In this document: positions 18,077-30,464 of the stretch, one piece after another
Layout of the letters: each line of letters begins with the position of its first letter
How positions within the stretch are numbered: the stretch's first letter is position 1
Assembly (NCBI RefSeq): GCF_014648775.1
Contig: NZ_BMRT01000003.1
Location: forward strand, 186,001-250,000
Direction: 5' to 3'
Length of the DNA stretch: 64,000 nt
Source: Streptomyces abikoensis
GTDB lineage: Bacteria; Actinomycetota; Actinomycetes; Streptomycetales; Streptomycetaceae
Program-made: the position numbers and the translations under genes
Notes under the pieces: model-generated
What the model was told of the DNA's origin: nothing
What the model saw: only the letters and a program-made list of their open reading frames with translations
Databases searched by the model: none

Positions 18077-19569
18077 AGCGACGGTGCCTCCTCCAGCAGC
18101 GGGTGGCCCCAGCGCTCGGTGAACGCGGCCTCGACCGCGGCACCGACCTTGTAGAGCCGGTCGTCCTTCATGGCGGGAGCGATGATCTGCAGACCGACCG
18201 GCATGCCGTCCTCGGGGGCGAGGCCGCAGGGCAGCGACATGGCCGCGTTGCCCGCCAGGTTGGTCGGGATGGTGCACAGGTCGGCGAGGTACATCGCCAT
18301 CGGGTCGTCGACGCGCTCACCGATCGCGAAGGCGGTGGTGGGCGTGGTCGGCGAGACGATCACGTCGACCTGCCCGAACGCCTTGTCGAAGTCGCGCGAG
18401 ATGAGCGTGCGGACCTTCTGCGCGGAGCCGTAGTACGCGTCGTAGTAGCCGGAGCTGAGCGCGTAGGTGCCGAGCATCACGCGGCGCTTGACCTCGGGGC
18501 CGAAGCCGGCCTCACGGGTGAGGGCGGTGACCTCCTCGGCCGACTTCGTGCCGTCGTCGCCGACCCGCAGGCCGTAGCGCATGGCGTCGAAGCGGGCCAG
18601 GTTGGAGGAGCACTCGGACGGCGCGATCAGGTAGTACGCGGCCAGCGCGAGGTCGAAGGACGGGCAGTCCAGCTCGACGATCTCGGCGCCCAGCTCCTTG
18701 AGGAGCTCGACGGACTCGTCGAAGCGCTGGAGCACACCGGCCTGGTAGCCCTCGCCGCGGAACTGCTTGACGACACCGACGCGCATGCCGGCGACGGAGC
18801 CGCTCCGCGCGGCCTCGACGACCGGCGGAACCGGGGCGTCGATGGAGGTGGAGTCGAGCGGGTCGTGACCGGCGATCACCTCGTGCAGCAGGGCCGCGTC
18901 CAGGACCGTACGGGCGCAGGGGCCGCCCTGGTCGAGGGAGGAGGAGAAGGCCACCATGCCGTAGCGGGAGACCGCGCCGTAGGTGGGCTTGACGCCGACG
19001 GTGCCGGTGACGGACGCGGGCTGGCGGATGGAGCCGCCGGTGTCCGTGCCGATGGCGAGGGGGGCCTGGAAGGCCGCGAGGGCGGCGGAGGAGCCGCCGC
19101 CGGAGCCGCCGGGGATCTTGGTGAGGTCCCAGGGGTTGCCGGTGGGGCCGTAGGCGCTGTTCTCGGTGGAGGACCCCATGGCGAACTCGTCCATGTTGGT
19201 CTTGCCGAGGATGACGACGCCGGCGTCCTTCAGGCGCTTGGTGAGCGTCGCGTCGTACGGCGGGATCCAGCCTTCGAGGATCTTGGAGCCGACGGTGGTG
19301 GGGACGCCCTTCGTGGTGAAGATGTCCTTCAGCGCCAGCGGGACGCCGGCCAGCGGGCCGAGCTTCTCGCCGCGCTCGCGCTTGGCGTCCACCTCGCGGG
19401 CCTGGGCGAGCGCGCCCTCGCGGTCGACGTGGAGGAAGGCGTGCACCTTCTCGTCGACGGCCTCGATGCGGGCCAGGTGGGCCTCGGTGACCTCGACGGC
19501 CGTGAGCTCGCCGGAGGCGATCTTCTCGGCGATCTCGGCCGCGGTGAGCTTGATGATGATGTCAGTCAT
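18073..19569 (-). CDS. gatA: Asp-tRNA(Asn)/Glu-tRNA(Gln) amidotransferase subunit A
   Basis: Glutaminase/amidase subunit of GatCAB that releases ammonia from glutamine. 498 aa. The amidase signature is intact: catalytic Lys in [10 protein letters not shown], followed by [13 protein letters not shown] and [13 protein letters not shown] with the cis-Ser and nucleophile Ser. Begins 6 bp after gatC; its TGA overlaps the GTG of the next small gene. Essential in organisms lacking GlnRS, as most actinobacteria do. Confidence 0.97.
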   Translation of the reverse strand: MTDIIIKLTAAEIAEKIASGELTAVEVTEAHLARIEAVDEKVHAFLHVDREGALAQAREVDAKRERGEKLGPLAGVPLALKDIFTTKGVPTTVGSKILEGWIPPYDATLTKRLKDAGVVILGKTNMDEFAMGSSTENSAYGPTGNPWDLTKIPGGSGGGSSAALAAFQAPLAIGTDTGGSIRQPASVTGTVGVKPTYGAVSRYGMVAFSSSLDQGGPCARTVLDAALLHEVIAGHDPLDSTSIDAPVPPVVEAARSGSVAGMRVGVVKQFRGEGYQAGVLQRFDESVELLKELGAEIVELDCPSFDLALAAYYLIAPSECSSNLARFDAMRYGLRVGDDGTKSAEEVTALTREAGFGPEVKRRVMLGTYALSSGYYDAYYGSAQKVRTLISRDFDKAFGQVDVIVSPTTPTTAFAIGERVDDPMAMYLADLCTIPTNLAGNAAMSLPCGLAPEDGMPVGLQIIAPAMKDDRLYKVGAAVEAAFTERWGHPLLEEAPSL

Positions 19570-19575
19570 CGCGGG

Positions 19576-19872
19576 TCAGTCCTCCCCCAGGATCTGCGGC
19601 ACCTTGAAACGCTGCTGCTCCTGGGCGGGGGCGCCGGAGAGCGCCTCCTGGGGGGTCAGCGACGGGCGGACGACGTCCGCGCGCATGACGTTCGTCAGGG
19701 GCAGCGGGTGGGAGGTCGGCGGTACGTCCTCGTCGGCCACATCGGAAACGCGGGCGACCGCGCCGATGATCACGTCGAGCTGTTCGGCGAAGTGGTCGAG
19801 CTCTTCGGCCTTCAGCTCCAGACGCGACAGCCGGGCGAGGTGGGCGACCTCCTCGCGCGTGATGCCAGGCAT
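19576..19872 (-). CDS. gatC: Asp-tRNA(Asn)/Glu-tRNA(Gln) amidotransferase subunit C
   Basis: A 98-aa subunit that stabilises GatA on GatB. Starts [20 protein letters not shown], the family's typical N terminus, and contains [19 protein letters not shown] and [11 protein letters not shown] segments. First gene of the gat operon. The reading frame is open much further upstream but without family similarity, so the ATG at 19872 is used. Confidence 0.95.
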   Translation of the reverse strand: MPGITREEVAHLARLSRLELKAEELDHFAEQLDVIIGAVARVSDVADEDVPPTSHPLPLTNVMRADVVRPSLTPQEALSGAPAQEQQRFKVPQILGED

Positions 19873-20196
19873 GCAGCGATCCTCAAGGGTGGGATGTATG
19901 GGTTTTCGGCCCAATCCTATGGCTCCGGCGGCCGTGCCCGCGAAACGGTTTCGCCGGGCGCTCGGCCGAGTGGCACTTTTGGGTGGCCCGGGGGCGGCAC
20001 CGCCGGACCGGTAGCCGGTGGCTGATCGCCGTCGCGGCGGGTGCAGGACCCGGGGGCAAGCCCCCGGATCCCCGGCCCCCGTCTGCGGGGGCCGGGGCGG
20101 CAGCCCCGGGAAACGGTGAAAGGGCGGGACCGGGGCACCCTCTCCGCCGCGACGGCGACCGGCCCCCACCTGGGAGACCGGCGGTGCCGAACAGGT
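19873..20196. other. Gene-free region with nested palindromes between rmdB and gatC
   Basis: No credible gene. A 15-bp inverted repeat core (TCGCCGTCGCGGCGG at 20026-20040 against CCGCCGCGACGGCGA at 20144-20158) encloses further hairpins: CCGGGGGC/GCCCCCGG around 20050-20067, CCCCGGCCCCCG/CGGGGGCCGGGG around 20071-20098, and GGGGCGGCAGCCCC. It probably ends rmdB transcription (minus strand). The end near 19900 should hold the gatC promoter. Confidence 0.6.
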
Positions 20197-22296
20197 CTAC
20201 GTGACCGCGTCCTCCTCCGCCGGCGCCGGCGTCGGGGCGGGCGTCGCCGGGAGCGGGTCGCGGTGGATGCCGGGTTCGCGGAGGCGGAGCCAGGCCGTGG
20301 TCTCGTCCGGCGGCATCGCCGCCGCGACGAGCCAGCCCTGGACCGCGTCGCAGCCGAGGTCGCGCAGCCGTTCCCACGTCTCGTCGTCCTCGACGCCCTC
20401 CGCGACGACGAGGAGGCCCAGGGAGTGGGCGAGGTCGAGGGTGCAGCGGACGATCTCGGCGTCCTCGTTGTCGATGGCGAGCCGGGCGACGAAGGAACGG
20501 TCGATCTTCAGCTCGCTGACCGGGAGGCGGCGCAGGTGGACCAGCGACGAATACCCCGTGCCGAAGTCGTCGAGGGACATCTTCACGCCGTGGCCGGTGA
20601 GCCCGGCGAGGGTGTCGGCCGCGCGCTGGGGGTCCTCCAGCAGCACGTGTTCCGTTATCTCCAGCTGGAGCGCCCCGGGGGGCACGCCGTGGCGGGCGAG
20701 GCGGGCGGCGACGGAGCCCGCGAAGCCCGGGGTGTGGACGTCGCGCGGGGAGACGTTGACCGCGACGGGGACCTCCAGGCCCATGGCCCGCCACTTCGCC
20801 ACCTGCCCGAGGGCGGTCTCCAGGACGTACTCCGTCAGCCGGGGCATCAGGCCGGACGACTCCGCGATCGCGATGAACTCGTCCGGGGAGACCCGGCCCC
20901 GCTCCGGGTGGACCCAGCGGACCAGGGCCTCCAGGCCCTCCACATGGCCGTCGAAGCCGACCTTGGGCTGGTAGTGGAGCTCGACCTCGCCGGCGTCCAG
21001 CGCGCGGCGCAGGTCGCCGAGGAGGCCGAGCCGGTCGGGGGTGTTGCCGTCGCGGCGGGCCTCGTAGACCTCGACGCCGCTGCGGTCGCGCTTGGCCTGG
21101 TACATCGCCACGTCGGCGCGGCGCAGCAGCCCCTCCGCGTCCAGGGCGTGGTCGGGGTAGACGGCGACGCCGGCGCTGGCCTCCAGGACGAGGGTGAGCC
21201 CGTCCAGGTCGAGGGGGGAGCCGAGGTCGGCGACGAGCGTACGGGCGACCCGCTGGGCGCTGGTGAGGGAGTCGGCGGTGGGCAGCAGCACGGCGAACTC
21301 GTCGCCGCCGAGGCGGGCGGCCTCCGCGTCCCGGGGCAGGGCGAGCCGGAGTCGTTCGGCGATCTGGAGGAGCAGCCGGTCACCGGCGAGATGACCGAGG
21401 GTGTCGTTGACGGACCGGAAACGATCGAGGTCGATCAGGACGAGCGCGGCGCGGGCTCCGGCCCGTTCGGCCTCGTCCAGGGCGGTCCAGGTGCGTTCCA
21501 GCAGCCACTGACGGTTGGGCAGCCCGGTGAGGGGGTCGCGCAATTGTTCCTCGGCGCGGGCGCGGGCGATCCAGAGGGTGGAGTCCAGCGCGATGAGCGG
21601 GACCGCGAAGAGCGGGAGGAGGACGGGCGAGTGGTCGGCGACGACCGCGATCAGCGGGGCGATGCCGAGGAGGGCGATGCCGACGAGGGCCTGCCGCATC
21701 AGGGCGGTGCGGGCGATGCTGCCGAGCGCGGCGCGCGGGGCCATGGACCACCAGAGCAGCGCGCGGGTGACAGCGAGGTAGAGGAAGGCGGCGAGGGCGA
21801 TCTGGGGGACGGCGGAGAGCCGCCAGGTGTCGGGCAGCCAGGGGCTCTCGACGCCGGCGGTGGTCCCGCAGGCGGCGAGGCCGAGGCCGGCGGCCGCGAT
21901 GCCGAGGATGTCGACCGCGCCGTGGAGTAATGCCTGCCGCCATCGGTGGCGGCGGGCGGCGGCCACGAGGGTGACGACCGCGATGCTGATCAGGACGGCC
22001 GGGAGCCAGCCGTAGAGGAGGAGGACGGCCAGGGTGAGGGCGGCACCGGAGCCGGTGCCGCCCCACCAGCGGTCCCGGCCGAGGGCGACGAGGTGGGCGA
22101 CGATGAGCGCGGTGAGGGTCGCGAGCGACCAGCCGACGGTCTGCCCCGGGAAGAGGGCCCGGCCCGAGGCGACCGCGCGCAGCACGCCGACGGAGAGCCC
22201 GAGCGCGGCCAGGGCCACGCAGACCGTCGGCAGGCCGGGCGGGGCGAGCCGCCGCGGCCGCGATGCCGGTTCGGCGCTGTCGGTGGTGGGTTTCAT
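20197..22296 (-). CDS. rmdB: Membrane GGDEF-EAL cyclic-di-GMP enzyme (RmdB-like)
   Basis: A 699-aa protein that makes or degrades c-di-GMP, the ligand that controls BldD in Streptomyces development. Several membrane helices occupy residues about 15-235. GGDEF domain about 255-415, with an intact GGDEF (about 327) but no RxxD I-site at the usual place. EAL domain about 435-690, with LEALVRW, DDFGTGYSSL and ELKIDRSFV all intact, so phosphodiesterase activity is expected. Location between the gat operon and ligA matches my memory of SCO5495 (RmdB); the symbol rests on that synteny. ATG 22296 follows GAGAGGG. Codon 123 is TTA (21928-21930), implying bldA tRNA dependence. Confidence 0.9.
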   Translation of the reverse strand: MKPTTDSAEPASRPRRLAPPGLPTVCVALAALGLSVGVLRAVASGRALFPGQTVGWSLATLTALIVAHLVALGRDRWWGGTGSGAALTLAVLLLYGWLPAVLISIAVVTLVAAARRHRWRQALLHGAVDILGIAAAGLGLAACGTTAGVESPWLPDTWRLSAVPQIALAAFLYLAVTRALLWWSMAPRAALGSIARTALMRQALVGIALLGIAPLIAVVADHSPVLLPLFAVPLIALDSTLWIARARAEEQLRDPLTGLPNRQWLLERTWTALDEAERAGARAALVLIDLDRFRSVNDTLGHLAGDRLLLQIAERLRLALPRDAEAARLGGDEFAVLLPTADSLTSAQRVARTLVADLGSPLDLDGLTLVLEASAGVAVYPDHALDAEGLLRRADVAMYQAKRDRSGVEVYEARRDGNTPDRLGLLGDLRRALDAGEVELHYQPKVGFDGHVEGLEALVRWVHPERGRVSPDEFIAIAESSGLMPRLTEYVLETALGQVAKWRAMGLEVPVAVNVSPRDVHTPGFAGSVAARLARHGVPPGALQLEITEHVLLEDPQRAADTLAGLTGHGVKMSLDDFGTGYSSLVHLRRLPVSELKIDRSFVARLAIDNEDAEIVRCTLDLAHSLGLLVVAEGVEDDETWERLRDLGCDAVQGWLVAAAMPPDETTAWLRLREPGIHRDPLPATPAPTPAPAEEDAVT

Positions 22297-22444
22297 GCCC
22301 GTCCCTCTCACAGCCGGCGGTGCCCGCGCCACGGCAGGCGCACATCTCAACAGTAGGCCGCAGAAGGCTACGGCGGGCAGCGATCGGCAGGGGTTGCCCG
22401 AATGCGATCCGGCGTTCTGTAGCCATCTGGTACGCGCTGTAGGG

Positions 22445-25756
<3,312 letters not shown>

Positions 25757-25802
25757 TGAAGGAAGGGTACGAGAAAGGGGCCGCCCCGACGGGAGTCGGC
25801 CC

Positions 25803-26501
25803 TCAGCCGCCCGAGTACCCCGGGCGGACCGTCAGGTCGTTGACCTCCGCGTCGCGCGGCAGGTCCAGGGCGAGCAGGATCGTCGACGTGACCGACTCCG
25901 GGCTGATCCACTTGCCCGGCTCGTACTCCTTGCCCTCCTGCTGGTGCACCTTCACCTGCATGGCGGTGGCCACGCGGCCCGGGTAGACGCTGGTGACGCG
26001 CACGCCGTGGGTGTGCTCCTCGGCCCGCAGGGAGTCCGCGAGCGCCTTCAGGCCGTGCTTGCTGGCCGCGTAGGCGCCCCAGCCGGGGTTCGCGCGCAGT
26101 CCGGCGCCGGAGTTGAGGAAGACGACGTGCCCCTGCGAGACGCGCAGCTGCGGCAGCAGCAGCCGCGTCAGCTCGGCCGGCGCGACCAGGTTGACGGCGA
26201 GCGTCCGGTTCCAGGTCTTGGGGGTCAGCTCGCCGATCTCCCCGAGGTCGGCGACGCCCGCGATGTGGAGGAGGGAGTCGATCCGGTCGGGCAGCGACTG
26301 GTGGCCGAGCGCCCAGGAGAGCCGGTCGGGGTTGTCGAGGTCGGCGACGAGCGTGTGGGCGCCGGGGAAGCGCCCGGCGAGCTCCTTGGCCCGGCCCGCG
26401 TCGCGCGCGACGAGCCAGAGTTCGTCGCCGCGTTCGTGGAGCCGCCGGGCGACCGCCTCGCCGATGCCCGACCCGGAGCCGGTGATCACATGTGTTGCCA
26501 T
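25803..26501 (-). CDS. Short-chain dehydrogenase/reductase
   Basis: A 232-aa NAD(P)-dependent SDR. The cofactor motif GSGSGIGEA is at residues 7-15, followed by LHIAGVADLGEIGE (NNAG-like), catalytic Ser in FLNSGAG, and Tyr and Lys in YAASKHGLKAL, all in order. ATG 26501 is chosen because MATHVITGSGSGIG is the family start; the frame runs on to 26537. Substrate unknown. Lies divergent from the small lipoprotein gene at 26768. Confidence 0.9.
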   Translation of the reverse strand: MATHVITGSGSGIGEAVARRLHERGDELWLVARDAGRAKELAGRFPGAHTLVADLDNPDRLSWALGHQSLPDRIDSLLHIAGVADLGEIGELTPKTWNRTLAVNLVAPAELTRLLLPQLRVSQGHVVFLNSGAGLRANPGWGAYAASKHGLKALADSLRAEEHTHGVRVTSVYPGRVATAMQVKVHQQEGKEYEPGKWISPESVTSTILLALDLPRDAEVNDLTVRPGYSGG

Positions 26502-26660
26502 GCCCCCAGCTTGCCGCACGGCGCGGGCGGCGGACACCGCCCCGTACCGCCGCGTCTGTCCCCCTGTGTGCCGTCTTCGGGCGAGCCGGACGCTACGGGC
26601 CGATTTCCTATGTCTCCGATATGGATTCGGAATCTTATGGGTCGCGAACAGATCACAGTG

Positions 26661-26706
26661 TTACCGGCGGTATCGCGAAAGCGGTAATGGCATGCCTAGC
26701 GTGACG
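26661..26706 (+). promoter_or_regulatory. Upstream region with inverted repeat and TAGCGTGACG motif
   Basis: TTACCG (26661-26666) and CGGTAA (26682-26687) form an inverted repeat, followed by TAGCGTGACG at 26697-26706, 71 bp before the start at 26768. The same decamer is found 74 bp before the paralogous gene at 27358. TAGCGT could be a -10 element. The rest of 26502-26660 is unusually AT-rich for the window and carries GATTCGGAATC (26624-26634). Confidence 0.45.
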
Positions 26707-26767
26707 CGGGCTCACCGGCGGCGTTATCCCCGCGCCGTTTTCCGTCATTTCACTGAAAGCAGCCATA

Positions 26768-27205
26768 GTGAAGATTCGCATGTCCCGCACCGCCGCCATA
26801 TCCGGATTCGTCATCATCGCGCTCACCGGAGCGAGCGGCTGCGGCAGCGACTCGAGCGGGAAGAGCGGCTCCTCCGCTGCCGCCGCCGCTGCCACGACCG
26901 ACGGCTCCGGCGACGGCACCAAGGACGTCTCCCTGTCCGACTGCGCATACGTCGAAAAGCAGGGCATCGCGGCCAAACTGAGCGCCATGAACCCCAGCGC
27001 TACGGCCACTTACAGCTACACCGTCACCGTGAAGTTCACCGCCCCGGACGGTACGGCGATCGACCCGCAGGACTTCTCGCTCCTGTTCGTCCGCCCCGGC
27101 CGCACGGACAGCCACGACATCGCCGCCCCCTACAGCCCGAAGGCGGGAGCCCCCACGAAGGGCGCGAAGTGCGAGATCGCGAAGGTCGTGCGCGGCACCG
27201 GCTGA
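26768..27205 (+). CDS. Small lipoprotein, unknown function (paralogue A)
   Basis: A 145-aa protein starting at GTG. The signal peptide (MKIRMSRTAAISGFVIIALTGASGC) ends in a lipobox-like TGASGC at residue 25, then a Ser/Ala-rich linker, then a beta-rich domain of about 90 aa: DVSLSDCAYVEKQGIAAKL, YSYTVTVKFTAPDGT, PYSPKAGAP and CEIAKVVRGTG. Two Cys bracket the domain and may form a disulphide. The domain resembles small DUF4352/DUF11-type immunoglobulin-like lipoprotein folds, but no family is certain. The next gene encodes a paralogue with the same domain. Confidence 0.75.
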   Translation: MKIRMSRTAAISGFVIIALTGASGCGSDSSGKSGSSAAAAAATTDGSGDGTKDVSLSDCAYVEKQGIAAKLSAMNPSATATYSYTVTVKFTAPDGTAIDPQDFSLLFVRPGRTDSHDIAAPYSPKAGAPTKGAKCEIAKVVRGTG

Positions 27206-27283
27206 GAAAAGCCGTTCTGTTGCGGTCGTGTCACAGAAGCGGCCGGTGACCTGCTGGGATTTGGTCATGTGTAAACACCCCGT

Positions 27284-27293
27284 TAGCGTGACG
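27284..27293 (+). promoter_or_regulatory. Second TAGCGTGACG motif, probable promoter element
   Basis: Identical decamer to 26697-26706, at 74 bp from the start codon of the paralogous gene. TAGCGT may be the -10. A GTCAATGATCAAAACGATCAATG stretch with GATCAA repeats follows in the leader (about 27301-27323). Confidence 0.4.
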
Positions 27294-27357
27294 TGCGCTT
27301 GTCAATGATCAAAACGATCAATGCGTCATCTCGTCACTTCATCGGGGGAGTTCCAGC

Positions 27358-27951
27358 ATGAAGCTTCGTCATGTCCGCGCGGCGGCCGTCTTCGGAATCG
27401 TCGTCGTCGCCCTCACCGGCGCCCGGGGCCACCACGGCGCCAGCTGCGGCGGCGGATCCAGCCACCACAGCAGCGGGTCCTCCACGAGTGGTGGCACGTC
27501 CACGAGCGGCGGTTTCAGCAGCGGCGGGACGACGAGCGGCGGTACCACCACCGGTGGCACGACCACCGGTGGTGGTACCGGCGACTCCTCGTCGTCCTCC
27601 TCCGGCGGCTCGTCCGTCCTGGGCTCGAACGGCAGCGGCCGGGGCGGCAGCGGCGACGACGCCATGCGCGACATCAAGATCACGGACTGCGCCTACACCG
27701 ATCGCCTCGGCATCACGGCGAAGCTCAGCGCCACCAACGGCAGCGCGACCCTCAAGTACACCTACCGCCTGACGGTGAAGTTCACGGACCCCGAGGGCAA
27801 GATCACCACGCGCTTCCCGTCCATCCCCTACGTGATGCCGGGCAAGACCGGCACGCTCGACGTCTCCACCCCGTACGTGCCGAAGGCGGGCTCGCCCAGC
27901 AGCGGCGGCCGGTGCGAGGTCACCAACGTGACGCGGACGATCGAGCGCTGA
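27358..27951 (+). CDS. Small exported protein with Ser/Gly/Thr-rich linker (paralogue B)
   Basis: A 197-aa protein paralogous to the preceding gene: DIKITDCAYTDRLGITAKL, YTYRLTVKFTDPEGK, PYVPKAGSPSSGGRCEVTNV align along the whole domain. The signal peptide keeps VVVALTGA, but the lipobox cysteine is replaced (GARGHHGASC), so it is probably secreted or cell-wall-held rather than lipid-anchored. Residues about 33-100 are an expanded low-complexity linker of Gly, Ser and Thr (repeats like SGGTTTGGTT). GGGGGAG precedes the ATG at good spacing. Likely arose by tandem duplication. Function unknown. Confidence 0.78.
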   Translation: MKLRHVRAAAVFGIVVVALTGARGHHGASCGGGSSHHSSGSSTSGGTSTSGGFSSGGTTSGGTTTGGTTTGGGTGDSSSSSSGGSSVLGSNGSGRGGSGDDAMRDIKITDCAYTDRLGITAKLSATNGSATLKYTYRLTVKFTDPEGKITTRFPSIPYVMPGKTGTLDVSTPYVPKAGSPSSGGRCEVTNVTRTIER

Positions 27952-27997
27952 TCCCGCGCGGAGCGCTACGCGGGGCGATACCGCGCGGGGGCGGTGC

Positions 27998-29149
27998 TCA
28001 GCCCGCCGCTCCCGCGCGCGCCCGCTCGGTCGTCGCGATCGTCGCCGAGCCGACGACGCGCGTGTCGTCGTAGAGGACGATCGCCTGGCCGGGGGCCACG
28101 CCGCGGACGGGCTCGGTGAAGCGGACGTGGAGCTCGTCGCCGACGAGCTCGGCCGTCACCTCGGTCTCGCCGCCGTGGGCGCGCAGCTGGGCCGTGTACG
28201 TGCCCGGGCCCGCCGGGGCGACGCCGCACCAGCGGGGCTTGATCGCGGTCAGGGCCGAGACGTCCAGGGCCTCCACCGGGCCCACCGTCACGGTGTTGTT
28301 CACCGGGGAGATGTCCAGGACGTAGCGCGGCTTGCCGTCCGGGGCCGGGCGGCCGATGCGGAGGCCCTTGCGCTGGCCGATGGTGAAGCCGTAGGCGCCC
28401 TCGTGGGTGCCGACCGTGGCGCCGGTCTCGTCGACGATGTCGCCCTCGGCCTTGCCGAGGCGCTTCGCCAGGAAGCCCTGGGTGTCGCCGTCGGCGATGA
28501 AGCAGATGTCGTGGCTGTCGGGCTTCTTCGCCACGGCCAGGCCCCGGCGCTCCGCCTCGGCGCGGATCTCGTCCTTGGTGGTGATCGTGTCGCCCAGCGG
28601 GAACATCGCGTGCGCGAGCTGGCGCTCGTCCAGGACGCCCAGGACGTAGGACTGGTCCTTGGCCATGTCGCTGGCGCGGTGGAGCTCCCGGGTGCCGTCC
28701 TCGTTCACCACGACCGTGGCGTAGTGGCCGGTGCAGACGGCGTCGAAGCCCAGCGCGAGGGCCTTGTCCAGCAGCGCGGCGAACTTGATCTTCTCGTTGC
28801 AGCGGAGGCAGGGGTTGGGCGTGCGCCCGGCCTCGTACTCGGCGACGAAGTCCTCGACGACGTCCTCGCGGAAGCGCTCGGCCAGGTCCCAGCAGTAGAA
28901 GGGGATGCCGATCACATCGGCGGCGCGGCGGGCGTCGCGGGAGTCCTCGATGGTGCAGCAGCCGCGCGCGCCGGTGCGGAAGGACTGCGGGTTCGCGGAG
29001 AGCGCGAGGTGCACACCGGTCACGTCGTGGCCGGCTTCGACGGCGCGGGCCGCGGCGACGGCGGAGTCGACGCCGCCGGACATGGCGGCGAGCACGCGGA
29101 GCCCCTTGCGGGGGGCGCTGAGGTCTGGGGCACCCGGGAAGTCAGTCAT
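27998..29149 (-). CDS. mnmA: tRNA-specific 2-thiouridylase
   Basis: Thiolates U34 of tRNA(Lys, Glu, Gln). 383 aa. The PP-loop [10 protein letters not shown] is near residue 24; catalytic cysteines lie in [13 protein letters not shown] and HDICFI; the GHYA and tRNA-binding C-terminal beta-barrel ([14 protein letters not shown]) are visible. The start [16 protein letters not shown] fits a short variable N terminus. It lies 132 bp after the cysteine desulfurase gene on the same strand, which supplies its sulfur. Confidence 0.96.
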   Translation of the reverse strand: MTDFPGAPDLSAPRKGLRVLAAMSGGVDSAVAAARAVEAGHDVTGVHLALSANPQSFRTGARGCCTIEDSRDARRAADVIGIPFYCWDLAERFREDVVEDFVAEYEAGRTPNPCLRCNEKIKFAALLDKALALGFDAVCTGHYATVVVNEDGTRELHRASDMAKDQSYVLGVLDERQLAHAMFPLGDTITTKDEIRAEAERRGLAVAKKPDSHDICFIADGDTQGFLAKRLGKAEGDIVDETGATVGTHEGAYGFTIGQRKGLRIGRPAPDGKPRYVLDISPVNNTVTVGPVEALDVSALTAIKPRWCGVAPAGPGTYTAQLRAHGGETEVTAELVGDELHVRFTEPVRGVAPGQAIVLYDDTRVVGSATIATTERARAGAAG

Positions 29150-29200
29150 AGCCCTTCCAGGGTACGGGGTTCTCTTTCCGGGTACGTGCGGGCCGGTGGT

Positions 29201-29274
29201 CGGTTTGTGCCCACCCTCCCCCAGCTACCGCTGGGAGGTGCCCCCAGCCCTGCGGAACGCCTGCCCACAAACCG
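29201..29274. repeat. Nested palindromes between the cysteine desulfurase gene and mnmA
   Basis: An outer perfect 9-bp inverted repeat (CGGTTTGTG 29201-29209, CACAAACCG 29266-29274) encloses CCTCCCCCAGC-TACC-GCTGGGAGG (about 29215-29238). The inner element resembles palindromes I recall as dispersed in streptomycete intergenic DNA. It may act as a terminator. Confidence 0.5.
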
Positions 29275-29281
29275 GCGGTCC

Positions 29282-30451
29282 CTAGCTCAGACCCGCCGAC
29301 CGGGCCCGGGCGACCACCGGGCCGATCGCCTCCACGACCGCCGTGACGTCCTCGCGCGTCGACGTGTGGCCCAGCGAGAACCGCAAGGTGCCGCGGGCCA
29401 GGTCGCGGTCGGTGCCCGTGGCCAGGACGACGTGGCTGGGCTGGGCGACGCCGGCCGTGCAGGCGGAGCCCGTCGAGCACTCGATGCCCTGGGCGTCGAG
29501 GAGGAGCAGCAGGGAGTCGCCCTCGCAGCCCGGGAAGGAGAAGTGGGCGTTGGCGGGCAGCCGGCCCGCCGGGTCCGGGTCGCCGCCGAGGACCGCGTCG
29601 GGGACGGCCGCCCGGACGCCCTCGATCAGCTCGTCCCGCAGTGCCCCGATCTCGCGGGCGAAGTCCGCGCGCCGCTCGGCGGCCAGCCGGCCCGCCACCG
29701 CGAAGGCGGCGATCGCCGGGACGTCGAGCGTGCCGGAGCGCACGTGCCGCTCCTGGCCGCCGCCGTGCAGCAGCGGTACGGGCGTGTACTGGCGGCCCAG
29801 CAGCAGGGCGCCGATCCCGTACGGGCCGCCGATCTTGTGGCCGCTGACGGTCATCGCGGCGAGCCCGGACGCGGCGAAGTCCACGTCCAGCTGGCCGACG
29901 GCCTGTACGGCGTCGGCGTGCAGCGGAACGTCGAACTCCGAAGCGACCTCGGCCAGTTCGTGGACCGGCAGCACCGTGCCGATCTCGTTGTTGGCCCACA
30001 TCACCGTGGCGAGGGCCACGTCATCGGGGTTCCGGGCGATGGCCTCGCGGAGGGCGTCCGCGTGGACCCGGCCGTAGGAGTCGACGGGCAGGTACTCGAC
30101 GGTCGCGCCCTCGTGCTCGGCGAGCCAGTGGACGGCGTCGAGGACGGCGTGGTGCTCCACGGGGCTGGCCAGGACGCGGGTGCGGGCCGGGTCGGCCGCG
30201 CGGCGTGCCCAGAACAGGCCCTTGACGGCGAGGTTGTCGGCTTCGGTGCCGCCCGCGGTGAAGACCACTTCACTGGGGCGCGCGCCGAGCGAGGCGGCGA
30301 GCGATTCGCGCGCTTCCTCGACCGTGCGGCGGGCGCGGCGGCCCGCGGCGTGCAGCGAGGACGCGTTGCCGGCGAGGGGCAGCTGGGCGGTCATCGCCGT
30401 CACCGCCTCCGGGAGCATCGGGGTGGTGGCGGCGTGGTCGAGGTAGGCCAT
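29282..30451 (-). CDS. Cysteine desulfurase (IscS/NifS family)
   Basis: PLP enzyme that takes sulfur from cysteine to make a persulfide, here probably for MnmA. 389 aa from the ATG at 30451 ([13 protein letters not shown]); a GTG at 30460 adds three residues. PLP-Lys in [10 protein letters not shown] (about residue 200), substrate loop with catalytic Cys in [14 protein letters not shown] and GGTEADNLA are classic family motifs. It starts 13 bp after the WYL regulator stop with no good Shine-Dalgarno, so translational coupling to that gene is likely. Confidence 0.94.
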   Translation of the reverse strand: MAYLDHAATTPMLPEAVTAMTAQLPLAGNASSLHAAGRRARRTVEEARESLAASLGARPSEVVFTAGGTEADNLAVKGLFWARRAADPARTRVLASPVEHHAVLDAVHWLAEHEGATVEYLPVDSYGRVHADALREAIARNPDDVALATVMWANNEIGTVLPVHELAEVASEFDVPLHADAVQAVGQLDVDFAASGLAAMTVSGHKIGGPYGIGALLLGRQYTPVPLLHGGGQERHVRSGTLDVPAIAAFAVAGRLAAERRADFAREIGALRDELIEGVRAAVPDAVLGGDPDPAGRLPANAHFSFPGCEGDSLLLLLDAQGIECSTGSACTAGVAQPSHVVLATGTDRDLARGTLRFSLGHTSTREDVTAVVEAIGPVVARARSAGLS

Positions 30452-30464
30452 GGTGGGCACGATT

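Noticed and set aside
20041..20115. Palindromic repeats considered as CRISPR or mobile-element ends
   Set aside because: Different stems, no repeated unit with spacers, no transposase or target duplication nearby.
26492..26704. 70-codon frame in the divergent gap before the lipoprotein gene
   Set aside because: Arg/Pro-rich at first, then promoter-like AT-rich sequence; no ribosome-binding site or similarity.
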